This document shows positions 13,001-24,826 of a DNA stretch of 64,000 nucleotides, piece after piece. Position 1 is the first letter of the stretch. Each line of letters begins with the position of its first letter. The position numbers were made by a program, and so were the translations under genes. The notes beneath the pieces are model-generated. The model did no database searches. It had not been told where the DNA came from and was given only the letters and a program-made list of their open reading frames with translations. The stretch comes from Toxoplasma gondii ME49 (taxonomy: Eukaryota > Apicomplexa > Conoidasida > Eucoccidiorida > Sarcocystidae), in assembly GCF_000006565.2 (NCBI RefSeq), contig NC_031474.1:992001-1056000 (forward strand). The letters run 5' to 3'.

Positions 13001-16000
13001 TCCCTGGAGAGGAGGTCGAGGTCGTATGGGACGGGTCTTTGCTCGCAGGAAAAAGAACGAACGCGCTTCGCACCGGAATTGTGAATCTTGCCCTCGTCGG
13101 CTCCGCCCTTCCCCGTGTGTCGTTACTTTCCACTCAACTTTGGTTCCTTCGCTGTTTCGCATTTCCTTGCTTTGCAGCTCTTGACAGAAATGAAAGCCCA
13201 GGGTGCCGAAACGTTCATTCGAGGAACGAGTACGTCTGGGTGTCTGCTGGGAACTGAGAAGGGTGCGAGAGTCTCTCTCTCTCTCTGTGTCTTCTCTCTC
13301 CTTTTTGCTTTCTGCTGCGGCAAGGTCTGTCACATCTCTCTGCGCCGTTTTCTTCTTCGCCATCTGGGAGAGTCGCTGCTTCAGTTCTTCTCGCTCGCGT
13401 CGCACTTGCGTTCTCTGCCTGTTCTCATCTTCCGATTTCCTCTCTGCGCAGTCTTTCACTCCACGCCCTCCGCTCTCCTCGTTGTCTCTCTTTCGGTGTC
13501 TTGTTTGCGATTTTTCGCCTGTGTCGCCTTTTCTCCGCAGGCAGCCGTGTGGGCGGGTCGTTGCTCGCGCTGCGAATCTCGCCGCTCTCTGATGCAGTCG
13601 TCGAAGCTTTCTTCTGTCTGCTGTGTGCAGAGACGCCAGCGCTCTCGCGCGAACGCCTGGAGTTCACAGTCTCACATTTCGCATGCGATGTGACCTACGA
13701 CGCCCGAGACTTCTGCCGCGCGAACCGGGAGGCGACGTCAGACGAACTGGAGAGGCTTTTCCTCGCATGCAGCAGTGAGAAACCAGCGCGCAAAAAGGTC
13801 GCACTGGAGGAATCCCCACAGACTGGGAGAAAGGGGCGAGAGGGGGGAGAGGAGAGAAGAAAAGGGGAGAGAATTTCCGCGGTGGTTGCTCGAGAGATTG
13901 AAGAGTCCGATTTTCTTTCTCCGCCTCCATACGCGTGCACCTGGGTCGGATTCATGTTCCTGCATTCGAGAAAACAAAGCCTTCTTTTTTCTCACTTTGT
14001 TCTTTTTTTCGTTTTAGCCTACACGCGCCTGGTTGGGAGCGACAAGAATTCAGGCGTTCGAGCCATCAGCTCCAGGCGAAGCACATTGAGTGCTCAGTTT
14101 GCCTCGCAGCTTCAGCAAGTCCTCAAAGCCTTGCAAGAGACCGTAAGGCTCTCCAGGTCGTTGTGCATGCAGCGTGTGTACTGGCTGCGTTTTTTTTCGC
14201 TCAACTGTTTCTACCTCAAGCTGTGTGGCTCTTCTTGCGACGCAGTTTCGCATGCAGCGTCTCAGCTCTTTGTTCTTGATCCAAGAGTCGATCTCTCCAG
14301 CATCTTTCTCAGGCCTTGTGCGGCGATACTGCTTGCCTTTTCCCGAGACGCGCTGCAGGCCGGCGTCGCCTTTCGATTTTCCGAACAGCGAGCGACTGCA
14401 TGTTTTTGCCGTCTTGTGTCCCCAGTCACTTCCATCGTGTTCCTCGAGACATGCAACGCTTGAAATCTGAGGCAGTGCATTGGTTCGCAACCAGTCAGAA
14501 AGGGTGATGGATCCCCTTTCACAGGGAACGAATTCCCGCGCTCTCTGAACAGATGCAGGCCGCTCTGCCCACGCGTTTCCAAGGGCGGGGGCTGCCGCAT
14601 GCAATCTGAAAGAGAACGCGTTCGTGCCAGGTCTCGCGCTGCCTGATTTATGGTGTGAAGGGATTTGTTCGTCGTTCCTCGCTCTTCTCCAAGGCCGCTT
14701 CAGGGGCAACTTGTTTGCGGACGTTGAACGAGTCTGCAAGCTTTCGAAATACGAAGAAGCCGTTCTCGGCTTGCGTTTCAGCCTCTCGTCCCCGCCGTCT
14801 GTGCGGGCACCGCTGCAACTGGAAAAGGTGTAGAAGCATCTCTGCAGAAATGTTTCTCTGAAGGCGTATCTGTTCAAGAGCGTATCTGCAAAGAATGTCT
14901 CTGTAAACGCGTATTTTTGTAGAAGTGCATCTCTGTGTTTTCAGTCTTGTCACTTCATTCGCTGCGTCAAGCCGAACAGAGTGCAGGAGGCAGGAATCTT
15001 CGAGGACGCATACGTCCACAGGCAACTGAGGTGCAGGTGAGCGAGTCCACTGCCAGATTCGGGAAGCGAGTCTCCAGCTTGCGAGGATATTCACGAGAGG
15101 CGTCGTGAGAGCGTCCGCGTAAAGCATACGAAGGCGCCAGCACCGCAGCAAGCTATGCAAAGAATAGATTCAGAGAACGCTGCGGCGAAGGCGAACGGCG
15201 AGGGAGAAGGAAGCGAGAGAAGAGCGAAGAAGAAAGGAGACAGAGAGATCAGGAGAGAAGTGCACGCAGAGGTGGAGAGAAGAACGGACGCGAATGCAGA
15301 AAGGTCAGAAAAGCGAAACGAGAGGAGATAGAGTTGTCTGTTTTGTATGCAGTGGAATGTCAGATCTTCTTCGTGTCATGGCAGACGGCTTTCCCTGCCG
15401 CCTTCCCTACGTGGAGCTCTGGCGACGCTATGAGACAAAGCTTCCTATGGCATTGCGCGAGGCGGTAGGAAGAAGGAAGAACCATTTTTTTGAGAATGCT
15501 TCTACGTAAAGAACATCTGCAAGAAGACCCTTCCATGAAACGAGTTCCTGGCACATTGTGTAAACGGGGGCCATCGCGTTCAGGCTAAAACATGGCTGAG
15601 TTGCATTTCTCTCTTCGCTTCCAACCTTGCGTCTGTCCGTTCCCTCTGCTCAGAGTTCCTCCATTGTGCTTTCCCGATGTTCCGATTCTCTCCCCGTTCT
15701 CTTCGCGTGTACGCAGCTGAACCCCCGCGACTTTGCAAGTCTCGTGCTGGAGGCTCTGTGTCTTCCTCGAGGTAGGCCGCCGTTTGATCTCCTCGGATGG
15801 ATGTCTTCACTCGCTTCTTTCTAGCGCTAAACGTGTGAATCTCTGTCACTTCTTATCTTCTCCACTCTCTCTCTCTCTCTCGAGTCCTGTTTCTCTTTAC
15901 CCATTCCCCTTTCACCTTTGAGCACTCTCCAGTTCTCTCTTCTTGTGCTCTCTGTTCTGTTCCCGGTTCGCCTCCAGGCTCCTACCGTCTGGGCTCGTCT

Positions 16001-19000
16001 CTGGTCTTCTTTCGTCTCGGATGTCTCGACACCATCGACGAGCTGCTGCGCAAGAAGGCCCCGCAGCGGATGGCCATCTCCTCCTCCGCCTCCGCAACGC
16101 CGCGCCCTTTGGACGGACAGCCGCGAGCAGACCAAGACGCAAACAAGCCACAACAACCAGCAGCAGAGGTCTGCTGCTCCGATGCCTACTCCCGAGACCT
16201 GGTGCACGCTGTGCTGGCTGCGCATGCAGAGCGGAGGCGCCGGCGGGTCTTCAGCCATGTGCGTCTGGGCGCCAAACTCCGCGTCGCCTTCGCGAAGCAA
16301 AGAGGTCGGACATGAAGAACGCAGGTCGCAGCACAAACGGCGAAAAACGAAACTCCAAACGAACCGACCCCTCTGAAGGGGGCAATGTCGCAGGCGAAAA
16401 TTCGAAACTCTAAACACAGAGAGAAAGCCGACAGCGAACCATGGCAGGCAACGAATCTGGAAGCACAGAAAGCTTAGAAGCACGAGTGCAGCGATATATC
16501 TCCCCAAAGATACATACACCATTACTGTTATCAAAAGAGAGCGACGAATTATGGACGAGTATACATATATATAGATATATATCGAAGGGGTTACGTAAAT
16601 ATATATATATATATATACATGCAGTTATTCGGTGTGTTCATATGTATATATATATATATGTATCCATCCACGAGTCTGGATGTATTTCCTCGCCTGTGTA
16701 TTTATTTAGTGGAACAGTTGACGAAAAAGAGCACGAAACGCGCACTGTATGTCTCGAAGAGACTCGCCTTCTGACAGTCCGTCGCTCGTCCTCTTCCGCG
16801 CTCTCCAGTGTATGTACACTTGTCTGCGTCCGTCGGGGTCTGCGTTTTTTCTGTCTGCCTCAGCTTCTCGCTTGGCGACTTGCTGCGCAGTTCGAGTGTA
16901 TTTTTCTCTGCACCCGCGTCGGGAACTTTCTGCGGCGGCCGCGGGGCTCGTCGCGGCGCTTCGACAGGCTGCGGTCGCCCGCGAGGACAAAAGAAAAGAA
17001 AGACTTGCACAAGCTGCGACCATACTAGCGGTGAGAAAGCGAAAGACCAGCAGGTGAAAGGAGAACAAGGGAGGAAGAGAGAACGAGAACGATGGAGAGA
17101 AGAGAACGAGAACAGTAGAGACTCAATAGTGTTTACTTCAAAGAGAAATATGTATGGAACAAGATGTAGACCGTTGCGTTCGTGTTTTTCATAAATCTCG
17201 GGAAGAACTGGCAAAGAATTGTTTCCGCAGCCAAAGGCGTTTTCGCTGTTTCAGAGCTTTGATGGTCTCGTGGAGTGGTTAAGATCAGAACAGATCTTAA
17301 CTTCTCCAGATCCGTCACAGCTACGGATCTGTGAGGTATTTCTCTTCATCACTTCAGGCTTTTTTCAGTTTCCATTTTTATCGGCAGTTCACGCTTGTAG
17401 CCGAAATGCGTCTCGCCACTGTCTTCTGCTCTTTTCGATCAGGCTTCTGCTCGGGGATATCTCACGCGCAAGCGGGTTCGACGCTTGCGCGACGAGGTTT
17501 TTCGAAAGGAGAAAGAGAAGGAGAAGAAGAGGAAAGAGGCTGTGGTTGTTCTGCAGAAAGTCTGGAGAGGCGCGCTTTCTCGAAAGAAACTGCGAGAGCA
17601 GCATGCAGCTGCAGTGGCAATTCAGAGACACTGGTGGGGATTCCGCAACCGACGAGGAAAGCATTTTTTCTTTCTGCAGCTGTACAAACTCCAGAGGGCT
17701 GTACGCCGATGGCTGCAACGGCGATGGAGAGAGCGCGAAAAGCGAGAGGTGAAAGGGCAACGATCTTCTCTGTTCGACACCTGTTGCCCCGCCGGAGCCC
17801 AGTTCGGTCTTGACTCGAGTGGTTCTCTTGCATGCAAAAACAGGAGGAGTTCCAGAGTCTCTGGAGATGCAGAAACGTCTGCTGATGTCGCAGAGAGTCG
17901 CGCGAGTCGACCTGCTTCTCCCCACACTGCTGGAGAAAGACTCGCGCCTCAGGTGCGAGCAGAACTCCAGACTTCTTCGTCTGAAGACTCTCTTCCTTCC
18001 ACGGATGCTCCGGGACTCTCTCCCGCGTTTTCATCGCCTTCTCCTGCTTCTTCGGCTTTCCGTCAATCCTCTTCATCCTCGTCTTCTTCGCATGGCTATT
18101 CCTCTTCTTCGGGATCTTCCTCTTCACCTTTGTCTCGCGTTGCTCCTGTCTGTGCGGTCCCCAGCTGCAAGAAGCTGCGTGCGGTTGAGGCGAAGAGCAG
18201 AGAAAGTCTGGCGACGGAGCAGGGGAGAGAAGGAAGAGAAAGGCGTCGACAGGAAACGCAGCTGTGTCGTCCTCTCTGTTCTCTGCAGTCTGGCTTCTCA
18301 CATGCATCAGCAGAAGACGCGCCCGCCCCAGGTTTCGACGAAACGCGAAAACGCATTTCCCCAAGAGGCGGCAAGTCTGACTCAGAGGAGTTCCCCGGAT
18401 CCACTTCACCCAGGTCTCCGCGGTTAACCTTCCCCACTTTCCGCCTGATTGACAGAAAGCGAGAGCGAGAGGTGCGAAAGAAAACAAGAGAGTCTGGAGA
18501 GAGAACAGAGGCTGTAGAGAGAAACGAACTTGTGTCGTCCTGGCCTGGGAGCGATACGCCCGAGACGGAAGGACTGGAAAGAGTCAAAGAGCAGAACGCG
18601 AAAGGGACTAGGCGCCGTTGTGCCTCGCCATCCCATGGGGGCGCTGTGGGTTTGTTGCGAGATTGCTCGGGACCGTCGGATCGCCGTGAAACGCGCATTC
18701 CCAGGCTTTTTCACAGAGAGTCGAAACAAAGACAAGTAAGCATATGGAACTTCGTTTCGCGTCTCAGGCATCTCCAAAGGAAGAAGGTGCTCAAGAGTAG
18801 CTTTCTGCAGTTTCTCGCTGGTTTCCTGCGGGTCGGCTTAGAACTGTCTCGGCCGCGGAAAGGCGGCAAGAGAACTCAAATGCTCGTTGTTAGATTTGTA
18901 TCCTCGTCGCGGAAGTACCTACTACTGAGTCACGACAAGAGTATTCAACGCAGTCGATCCGTCAACCACGACAGGCATGCAACGGCTGCCCCTGCGGCGG

Positions 19001-21005
19001 CACACTAGGCAGAACGCTTACAGTGCACGCGACAGAACTCTCTCAGGCGTCGCACCCAGACAGCCATCGCCCCCGGGAGAGTGTGAAAAAGGTCTTCGGG
19101 TCAGAGGCAAGGCGAAGGCAGTGTACCGTCTCCATGATTTTTCCAGAAAGGGAGGAAAGACCCTGAAGCGCGTTGCAGGGACAGAGTGCCGCAGAATGTT
19201 CCGTCTGTGAATGCGGAAGTTTCTAGGCTGCTCTCTCGCCGCTTTGGGCCACAAACCTGTCGAGCGATAGAAAACGTGTGGCGCAAACGAGCGTTTCTTC
19301 AGACCTACGCGTATCTCCACAATTCTTTATATACGTAAATGTATGCTGAGGCTTTCTGTAAAGACCTGTGTGGTGTTCAGGTTTACGCGAGTGTGTTTTG
19401 ATAAGAGAAGGCGCGCCCCATGTGGATCACTCCATCCGCATGGCAGCACCCGAGTTGCCTCGGAGGACTCCAGAGTTGTTCATGGACAACAGCGAAGTGA
19501 TCTCTGCATGAGTCAGAAAAAGCTGTGCTGTCTCTGTGGATGCGCAGGCGGACACTATCCCAGAACGCGGCGGTGTGTCTCGAGTGCCTCTGGGCCATTC
19601 CAGCGGGCCGTTGGGGTCCGTAGAGTGTCTCCAGGTGTCCTCGCCGAGCGAGTGCATGCATCTGCATGCAGCGAGCTCGCCAGCAGCGTGTGGGGTCTTC
19701 GAGACATGTGTGAGAGAGGAAAGCGACCGTCTGCGACCCGCCACCGCGCCGAGACGGAAGGCTGCGCCGTCTGCGTCTGGGTCTCGCTTTGGCCACGAGG
19801 CGGCGGCACCGTGCAGGGCTGTGGCAGCAGCGCCCGTCGAGGACGAAGCGAGACAGCGGCGCGGAGAGAGACGAGATGAAGAAGATTCTTTGTTTCCAGT
19901 CTCTGGACGATGCAAGAGCGAGGAGTCGTATGGCAGCGGCGAAGAAGAGAAAATCGATCCAGAGGCTTGGGGGGGAGACACGGCGTTTTTGCCTTCGAGT
20001 GAAGGCGAAGAAGAAAGCAGTGAAGAGCGGCAATCTCAGGAGAGAGACGAAACGTCCCCGTCTTGTTCTCACCCGGAGCGGCTGCCTCAGGAGAACACAC
20101 AAAGCCAAAGGTCGCCTCGCAGGGTTCCGCCATCACGAATTCCTTCTGTCCCTCGAAACGCGCTTCGGGGGGCGTCTGTTGCCTCGACAGAATCGCCAGG
20201 CTTTCCGGAGAGTCCGCAGCACACTCAGAATCTGCTTCCCTCGGCTGCTCTTTCTGGACAAACTGCAGGCTCCCAGCCATGTCTTGCAAGTGCAAGAGAG
20301 GCTGACAGGAAGCGCGCAATAACTCTTCTCTCCACCGTCGGGGATTTGTCTCCGCTTTCGTCCTGTCGCGCCGCTGCGCCAGAAGAGAAACAAAGTGTAT
20401 CCCAGAGTCCGTCTCACCGAACGGCTTCAGAGGCCGACAAGGCACGAGGGAATTTGCGTAACGGCACGACCCCGCCGAGGAGAAGCGACTGGCCTCAAGA
20501 GCGAGAGGCGACGGCGAATCCTCGTGGAACTCGAATGCGCCAAGGGAGGCCCACAGCAGATTTCTCTGTCTCCCAGGAACGAAGTTTGCGAGGAAGGTCC
20601 AGATGCGGTAGGACAGAGGCGACAATCAACACAGAGCCCTCGCGGACGGAGGCGCGTTTGCGAGATAGGAGAGATGGCGGAGTGGCGGAGAAAACGGACA
20701 AGGACTCGCAATTTCCGGGGCCAGGATTCGAGAGGCCTGAGGGGCAGCAGAGCAATCGATCAGAAGGTGTCGGAGAGGGGAAAGTAGGAAAGATTTCTGC
20801 TTTGTGTGGGGCAGACGAGGTGTCTAAAATGTTGAGCACTTCGACCTCGGGTCCCTGGGATGTTGTCGGACGCGTTTCGACGAGTCTGTTTGACAGGCGC
20901 AAGGCGCCAGATGTCTGCGAGTCCAAAATTCCTTCTCCTTCTCTCTTTGTTGCTGCTATGCAGCAGAAAAGACGAAGGATCGCTAACTTCCCGGCGGCGC
21001 AGTAA
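2150..21005 (+). CDS. unconventional myosin heavy chain, multi-exon
   Basis: An actin-activated ATPase motor, probably for cargo or organelle movement. Proposed exons: 2150-3313, 3761-3880, 4552-4837, 5631-5695, 6763-6818, 7338-7393, 7644-7762, 8251-8654, 9016-9069, 9680-9894, 10312-10436, 10754-10844, 11197-11261, 12029-12619, 13178-13229, 13541-13774, 14018-14142, 14945-15036, 15353-15464, 15717-15771, 15978-16304, 16891-17030, (17231-17335), 17443-18735, 19548-21005. All have GT-AG ends and matching phases, giving about 2,432 residues (2,467 with the bracketed exon). The first ATG in the open frame is 2,150. Visible in order: a GTLVWVP SH3-like start, LNEANL, TYTGTLLIAVNPY, P-loop GESGAGKT (534-541), switch I NANSSRFGK (588-596), switch II DLFGFE (933-938), LEQLCINYANERL, HFIRCVKPN (1276-1285), and converter YRLGSSLVFF. 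Next come about four IQ-like motifs and a disordered Ser/Arg/Glu tail. The motor carries acidic (exon 8) and Ser-rich (exon 14) insertions. The class is not assigned. Exons 15 and 21-22 are the least certain. Confidence 0.9.
4178..4256. repeat. AT-dinucleotide microsatellite in a myosin intron
   Basis: TATA/TGTA repeats within the intron between myosin exons 2 and 3. It is one of a series of similar AT tracts confined to introns of this gene. Confidence 0.9.
6190..6346. repeat. AT-dinucleotide microsatellite in a myosin intron
   Basis: The longest of the AT tracts (about 155 bases, with TGTA and CATA interruptions), in the intron between the P-loop exon (5631-5695) and the exon starting at 6763. 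Confidence 0.9.
7051..7152. repeat. paired AT microsatellites in a myosin intron
   Basis: Two pure TA runs (7,054-7,081 and 7,122-7,150) separated by about 40 bases, in the intron between exons 6763-6818 and 7338-7393. Confidence 0.9.
8835..8872. repeat. AT microsatellite in a myosin intron
   Basis: An uninterrupted AT run in the intron between exons 8251-8654 and 9016-9069. Confidence 0.9.
9141..9176. repeat. AT microsatellite in a myosin intron
   Basis: An AT run directly preceded by TGCATGCA, in the intron between exons 9016-9069 and 9680-9894. Confidence 0.9.
10041..10077. repeat. AT microsatellite in a myosin intron
   Basis: An AT run flanked by GCATGC words, in the intron between exons 9680-9894 and 10312-10436. 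Confidence 0.9.
10955..11035. repeat. degenerate AT/TGTA repeat in a myosin intron
   Basis: An imperfect ATATAC/TGTATG tract just after the proposed donor at 10,845. The reading frame of the preceding exon runs into it, which supports placing the donor earlier. Confidence 0.85.
12293..12330 (+). repeat. in-exon Ser-encoding tandem repeat in the myosin
   Basis: Three copies of a 12-base pyrimidine unit (TCTCTCTTCTTC-like) encode SLSS-type repeats inside exon 12029-12619. This is a low-complexity insertion in the motor between the LEQLCINYANERL segment and the downstream helix. Confidence 0.85.
16560..16665. repeat. AT microsatellites in a myosin intron
   Basis: Several AT tracts in the intron between exons 15978-16304 and 16891-17030, near the start of the lever arm. 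Confidence 0.9.
17231..17335 (+). other. possible in-frame cassette exon of the myosin lever arm
   Basis: A 105-base segment is bounded by a strong acceptor (TTTCCGCAG) and a donor (GAG then GTATTT). It starts and ends in phase 0, as do the flanking exons, so it can be included or skipped without breaking the frame. It encodes 35 residues beginning PKAFSLFQSFDGLVEWL. It would separate ATILA (end of exon 17030) from ASARGYL (start of exon 17443), changing spacing at the first IQ motif. Whether it is constitutive or alternative cannot be told from DNA. Confidence 0.5.
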
Positions 21006-23127
21006 GAACAGCTCTGATCTAGTCGCGGAACGGGTTCTCCTTGGTGGGGTACCCGCCTGGAACACGCAAGACACAACAGCCGTTTCAACCAGAGCTGCGG
21101 TAGAGTTTGAAAGTGGTGCGTGGATTTCCAGGACAGTTTCGGTTGTTTCAGATGGTTGAACGATGTGCTCCGGACTTGTGTGTGTTAGTGTTTGGTCGTC
21201 TGGCGGATGTTGGCCCCGTGTCAAAGATTATACTCGAGCTACCTGTTTCCTCATGTCTCAAAGACTTAAAGAGAACCCACGTGGACAGATGTTACGGTGA
21301 AAAGACAGACCAACTAGGCGCCGAAACTCGGAGTCACGTGGTTCGTTACCTCGCGGGGGTTCTTTTGCTGTCTTGCGACAAATTTTTTTTTCTAGGGGGT
21401 TCAAGAAAACTCTCAGCCAGCCGCGTAGAAGCTAATCTGGAGGCAGTTCGCGGCAGTAGTGGGCTCCAGGTGCTTGGGTATTCTTCATCCAGAGACTACA
21501 CAAAACCTGCGGGTTCCCACCAGCAAGTCGAGAAAATACAGAAGAGTGGTTATCATTGTGAGTACGGGAACCACAGTGCCTATCCGTCGTACAGATTTAT
21601 TTGAAAACGTCATCCTCGCACTTTGAACTGCCTTCCAAGCGTGGAAGGTACGAGGCTACCAGAGGAACGAGCAGTGTCGCCGTTACACGAGCGCCAGCAA
21701 AACCACTCGAGTAAGTGACAACATGGCAAATTTTCCGCTGGAATCACAGTTTGTGATTAATTGATGAAGTAGTTCCAATTGCTCTCTCTGTGGAACATAA
21801 ACTCCCACATCGTTCGAGGCGGTCCTTCAAATGAGGGCGTTACGAATATTTCCTCTCAAAAGATGTTCATGTTCGGTATGCTTTGTTGACCACCAGTGCA
21901 ATGGACGTTATTTTTTGGTTACTACCGCAGAGCCAAGTGTATTCGTTTTTCACGGTTGGATCTTTACAAGCTGGAAAACAGAGGTGTTCTACGTCACCGG
22001 TTCCCAGAGAGGTCAGTATACGATTTCCGCTAGTGCTGTACACCGTTCCTGGAAGGCTAATGGTTAGGTCAGAGACAACAGCATTCCTCGATTTAATGTG
22101 GTCCACGATTGTGGCAGCACCCAGCCCACGTTTTCAAACAAGAACGAGCACACGGCTAGCTGTGCGCGTTCTTGAAACACCACTGGTGATATTCATCGAG
22201 AATTTGTAACATTGGTCACAACCAGTCGGGTTACAACTTCTGCGACAGCACAGAAGTCGTACAGTATATGACAGACCAGCTACTCTAACGTATCCGTCAC
22301 TACTTTAGCCTGGCCAATCGTCTTATGTTTTGGGGGAAACGTGCACAGCACGCGCTCAGATATTGCGTATCCTGACGCGTATTCTGCTGAAATATACTGC
22401 CTCGGTACGCCGCGTCACAGAGAAGGGCGTCTCCAACGGTACCAGAAAGAAATCGATCTCAGGATCCAGCCCCGTAACCGTTTCAACACATGCGCATTTC
22501 CATTAACACGGGCACGCTGTTGCCTGCATGCACTCGATAGGCTCACATGCCTCTATCACGGATGGGAAAAAAAAATTCACTCACGGTAAAAAAGCACCTG
22601 CGGGGCTCGGAGACACGGCGCCACTCAACAAAAAGCATATCACTTCTTCCTCGTTTTGTTGGTAGTCACCTGGAGCCACTTCCACCACCTACATACACAC
22701 ACATTAAGGCATCCCTTGGAGAAGCTTGGATGTGGTTCCCAAGCGCTTTCAGGATCGACCTGTTTCTCATCTCGCACGCAATTTCGTATCCGCCGGCTTA
22801 CTGCCACGAAGCTACCGGTGTAGCGTCGAATGCTCAGCCCCAAGTGGCTTTGACGGTCACGTGTTTGGCTTATTCGCTGAGATGGACATCTGAAACGAAA
22901 AGACACACAGTAGAATTTGCTGCTTCGGTGCCAGCGGAAACGGACTGTACAGTGCATCGTGTTGCCGCACACTGAATGGCTGAATTGACGTTCACGCGGT
23001 CCAGCTGGGGAAGAACCTTTTATTTGCGCGTTGCTAAACAAAGGTGTGTCCGTGGGTGATCACCACACAAAGACTATCAAGATTGCAAAGCAGTTTAAAG
23101 AAGTCGGAAGTCCTGGGGCGTGCCAAT
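21006..23127. other. intergenic region between convergent genes
   Basis: About 2.1 kb separates the myosin stop codon from the photolyase stop codon on the opposite strand, so it should hold both 3' UTRs. Only scattered short open frames are present, without consistent splice structure. No gene is called. Confidence 0.6.
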
Positions 23128-24792
23128 TCAGAGGCTTTTACCTTCCTCGGCGTTGACATCCGCTTCTTCCACGTCAACGCCTTCGTTTCTTGGAGGGGCC
23201 AGATCGTCGTCGCTTTGTTTCCTCTGGCGTTTCTTTGCGCTGCCTTTCGTCTGAGCCGTCTCCTTTGTTGTTGCTGGACCTGAAATTGTATTTTGCGGCT
23301 TTTGCTGCTCTATCTTCTTCGTCAGGATCGACGCTACTCGGTCAGAATCGCCGCCTTCCGCCACTCCTTTGAGTTCTATTTTGGCTCTACCGGTGAAAGG
23401 TAGCATTCCCTGCTTCGCTACATTAACTGCGTTTTCTGCTGCGCCGGGGAACTTGCGAACAAACGCTTTGACATCGAATTTGCGCTCGCAGCCCGGATAA
23501 TTCATGTATCTGATTTTGCCGAACACAGGCCGCTCCTTGAAACCCTGATCGTGGACACCGCAAATACTCCACATGCAGCCCGTCACGCCGTTGGGGTCAG
23601 TGCCATCCAAGTGGTACTTGTCATTCAAAGCGATGGCAATCTTCAACGCTTCTTGCGGTGACTTTGTCCATTCCAGGATCTTTTTGGCCCAGTACATTCT
23701 CAGGTACCCATGCATTTTCCCGTCCCGTACTAGTTGTAGTTGCGCAGCATTCCACAGTTCGTCGTATGTCTTCCCTGCTTCCAGCGCCGCGAACCCGTAG
23801 TGAGGCTCACGCTTGTCTTTAGCGTGAATGTTCAATGTCTGTTGCGCCCAGAGCGGTGCACCTTTGATGTCGTCGTAGTGCGGATTGAAGAAGACGAAGT
23901 TGTCGGACAGCTGGCTTCTCACAACAACTTCATCAATGAAAGACATGACGCCTTCTTTTAGCGTTTTATCAGCTGCCGTACTCTTCAGCTTCGAAACTTC
24001 TAACAGACATCGTTGGACAGAAATGTGACCAAAGTGAATATACGGTGATAAGTCGCTCTGCACTCCAGCCAAAGGATCGTTCCGTGATTTGCCGTATTCC
24101 GCAAGATTCTTTGGAGTCGCGAAAGAGTGAAGCAACTCGAGGGCAGCCTTTGTTCCGGGTTTCCAGGAGTCAAGAGGCTCTGGAGGATCTGGCTTCAGTT
24201 CTGAGAGGATCCTGTCTTCATCCAAGGGAAACAATTTTGTGTGTGTCCACGGAACTGTCATCCGTTGAACTTTGGGGAAAGGTGTTGCAAATTCCTTCAC
24301 CAGCTCCATGAGTTTCGGTCGCAGTGTGCGCGCCGCTGTCTGTTACAGGAACCCGTACACACCGTAGAAGGTTCCAATGTCGCCCTCGGCACACAATAAA
24401 AAGAAGCACGAAGGAAACACATTCCCTTACACTTCTGCAGCCATCCGTAAAATGCTCCACTGTGGACCTGGGAAATCAAGAGCAGACCTACCTCTAACTT
24501 GTCAGAAGCAACCCAGCAAGGGACCACTCCGTGCGTGTCCACCTGGTACAGTGGCGACAGACATTCCGCATATACTCGCGTTAGAGCTTCAACAACTTGT
24601 GTCGGCAGCCTGAGCATGACAACCGATCATGCACATCCTCTGCAGCTTGTAAAAAAGCAGTTGACGGACGACACGACGAACCCCCCGAGCAAGGCACGGC
24701 CTCCTCGTTTTTTTTGACTACCCAGTTGTCATCGTAAATGTCCATTCTCTCTCCTTTCTTTCTTACATAAACTTGCGTCTGTGTCAATACAC

Positions 24793-24826
<34 letters not shown>

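Noticed and set aside
15827..16534. Minus-strand frame of 235 codons
   Set aside because: It lies opposite the myosin converter exon (15978-16304), whose YRLGSSLVFF motif fixes the plus strand as coding.
4178..16665. AT tracts as CRISPR or satellite arrays
   Set aside because: They are simple dinucleotide microsatellites inside introns with no spacer/repeat structure.
18096..18698. Minus-strand 200-codon frame and other frames in the myosin tail
   Set aside because: Shadow of the low-complexity plus-strand tail; no start or splice logic of its own.
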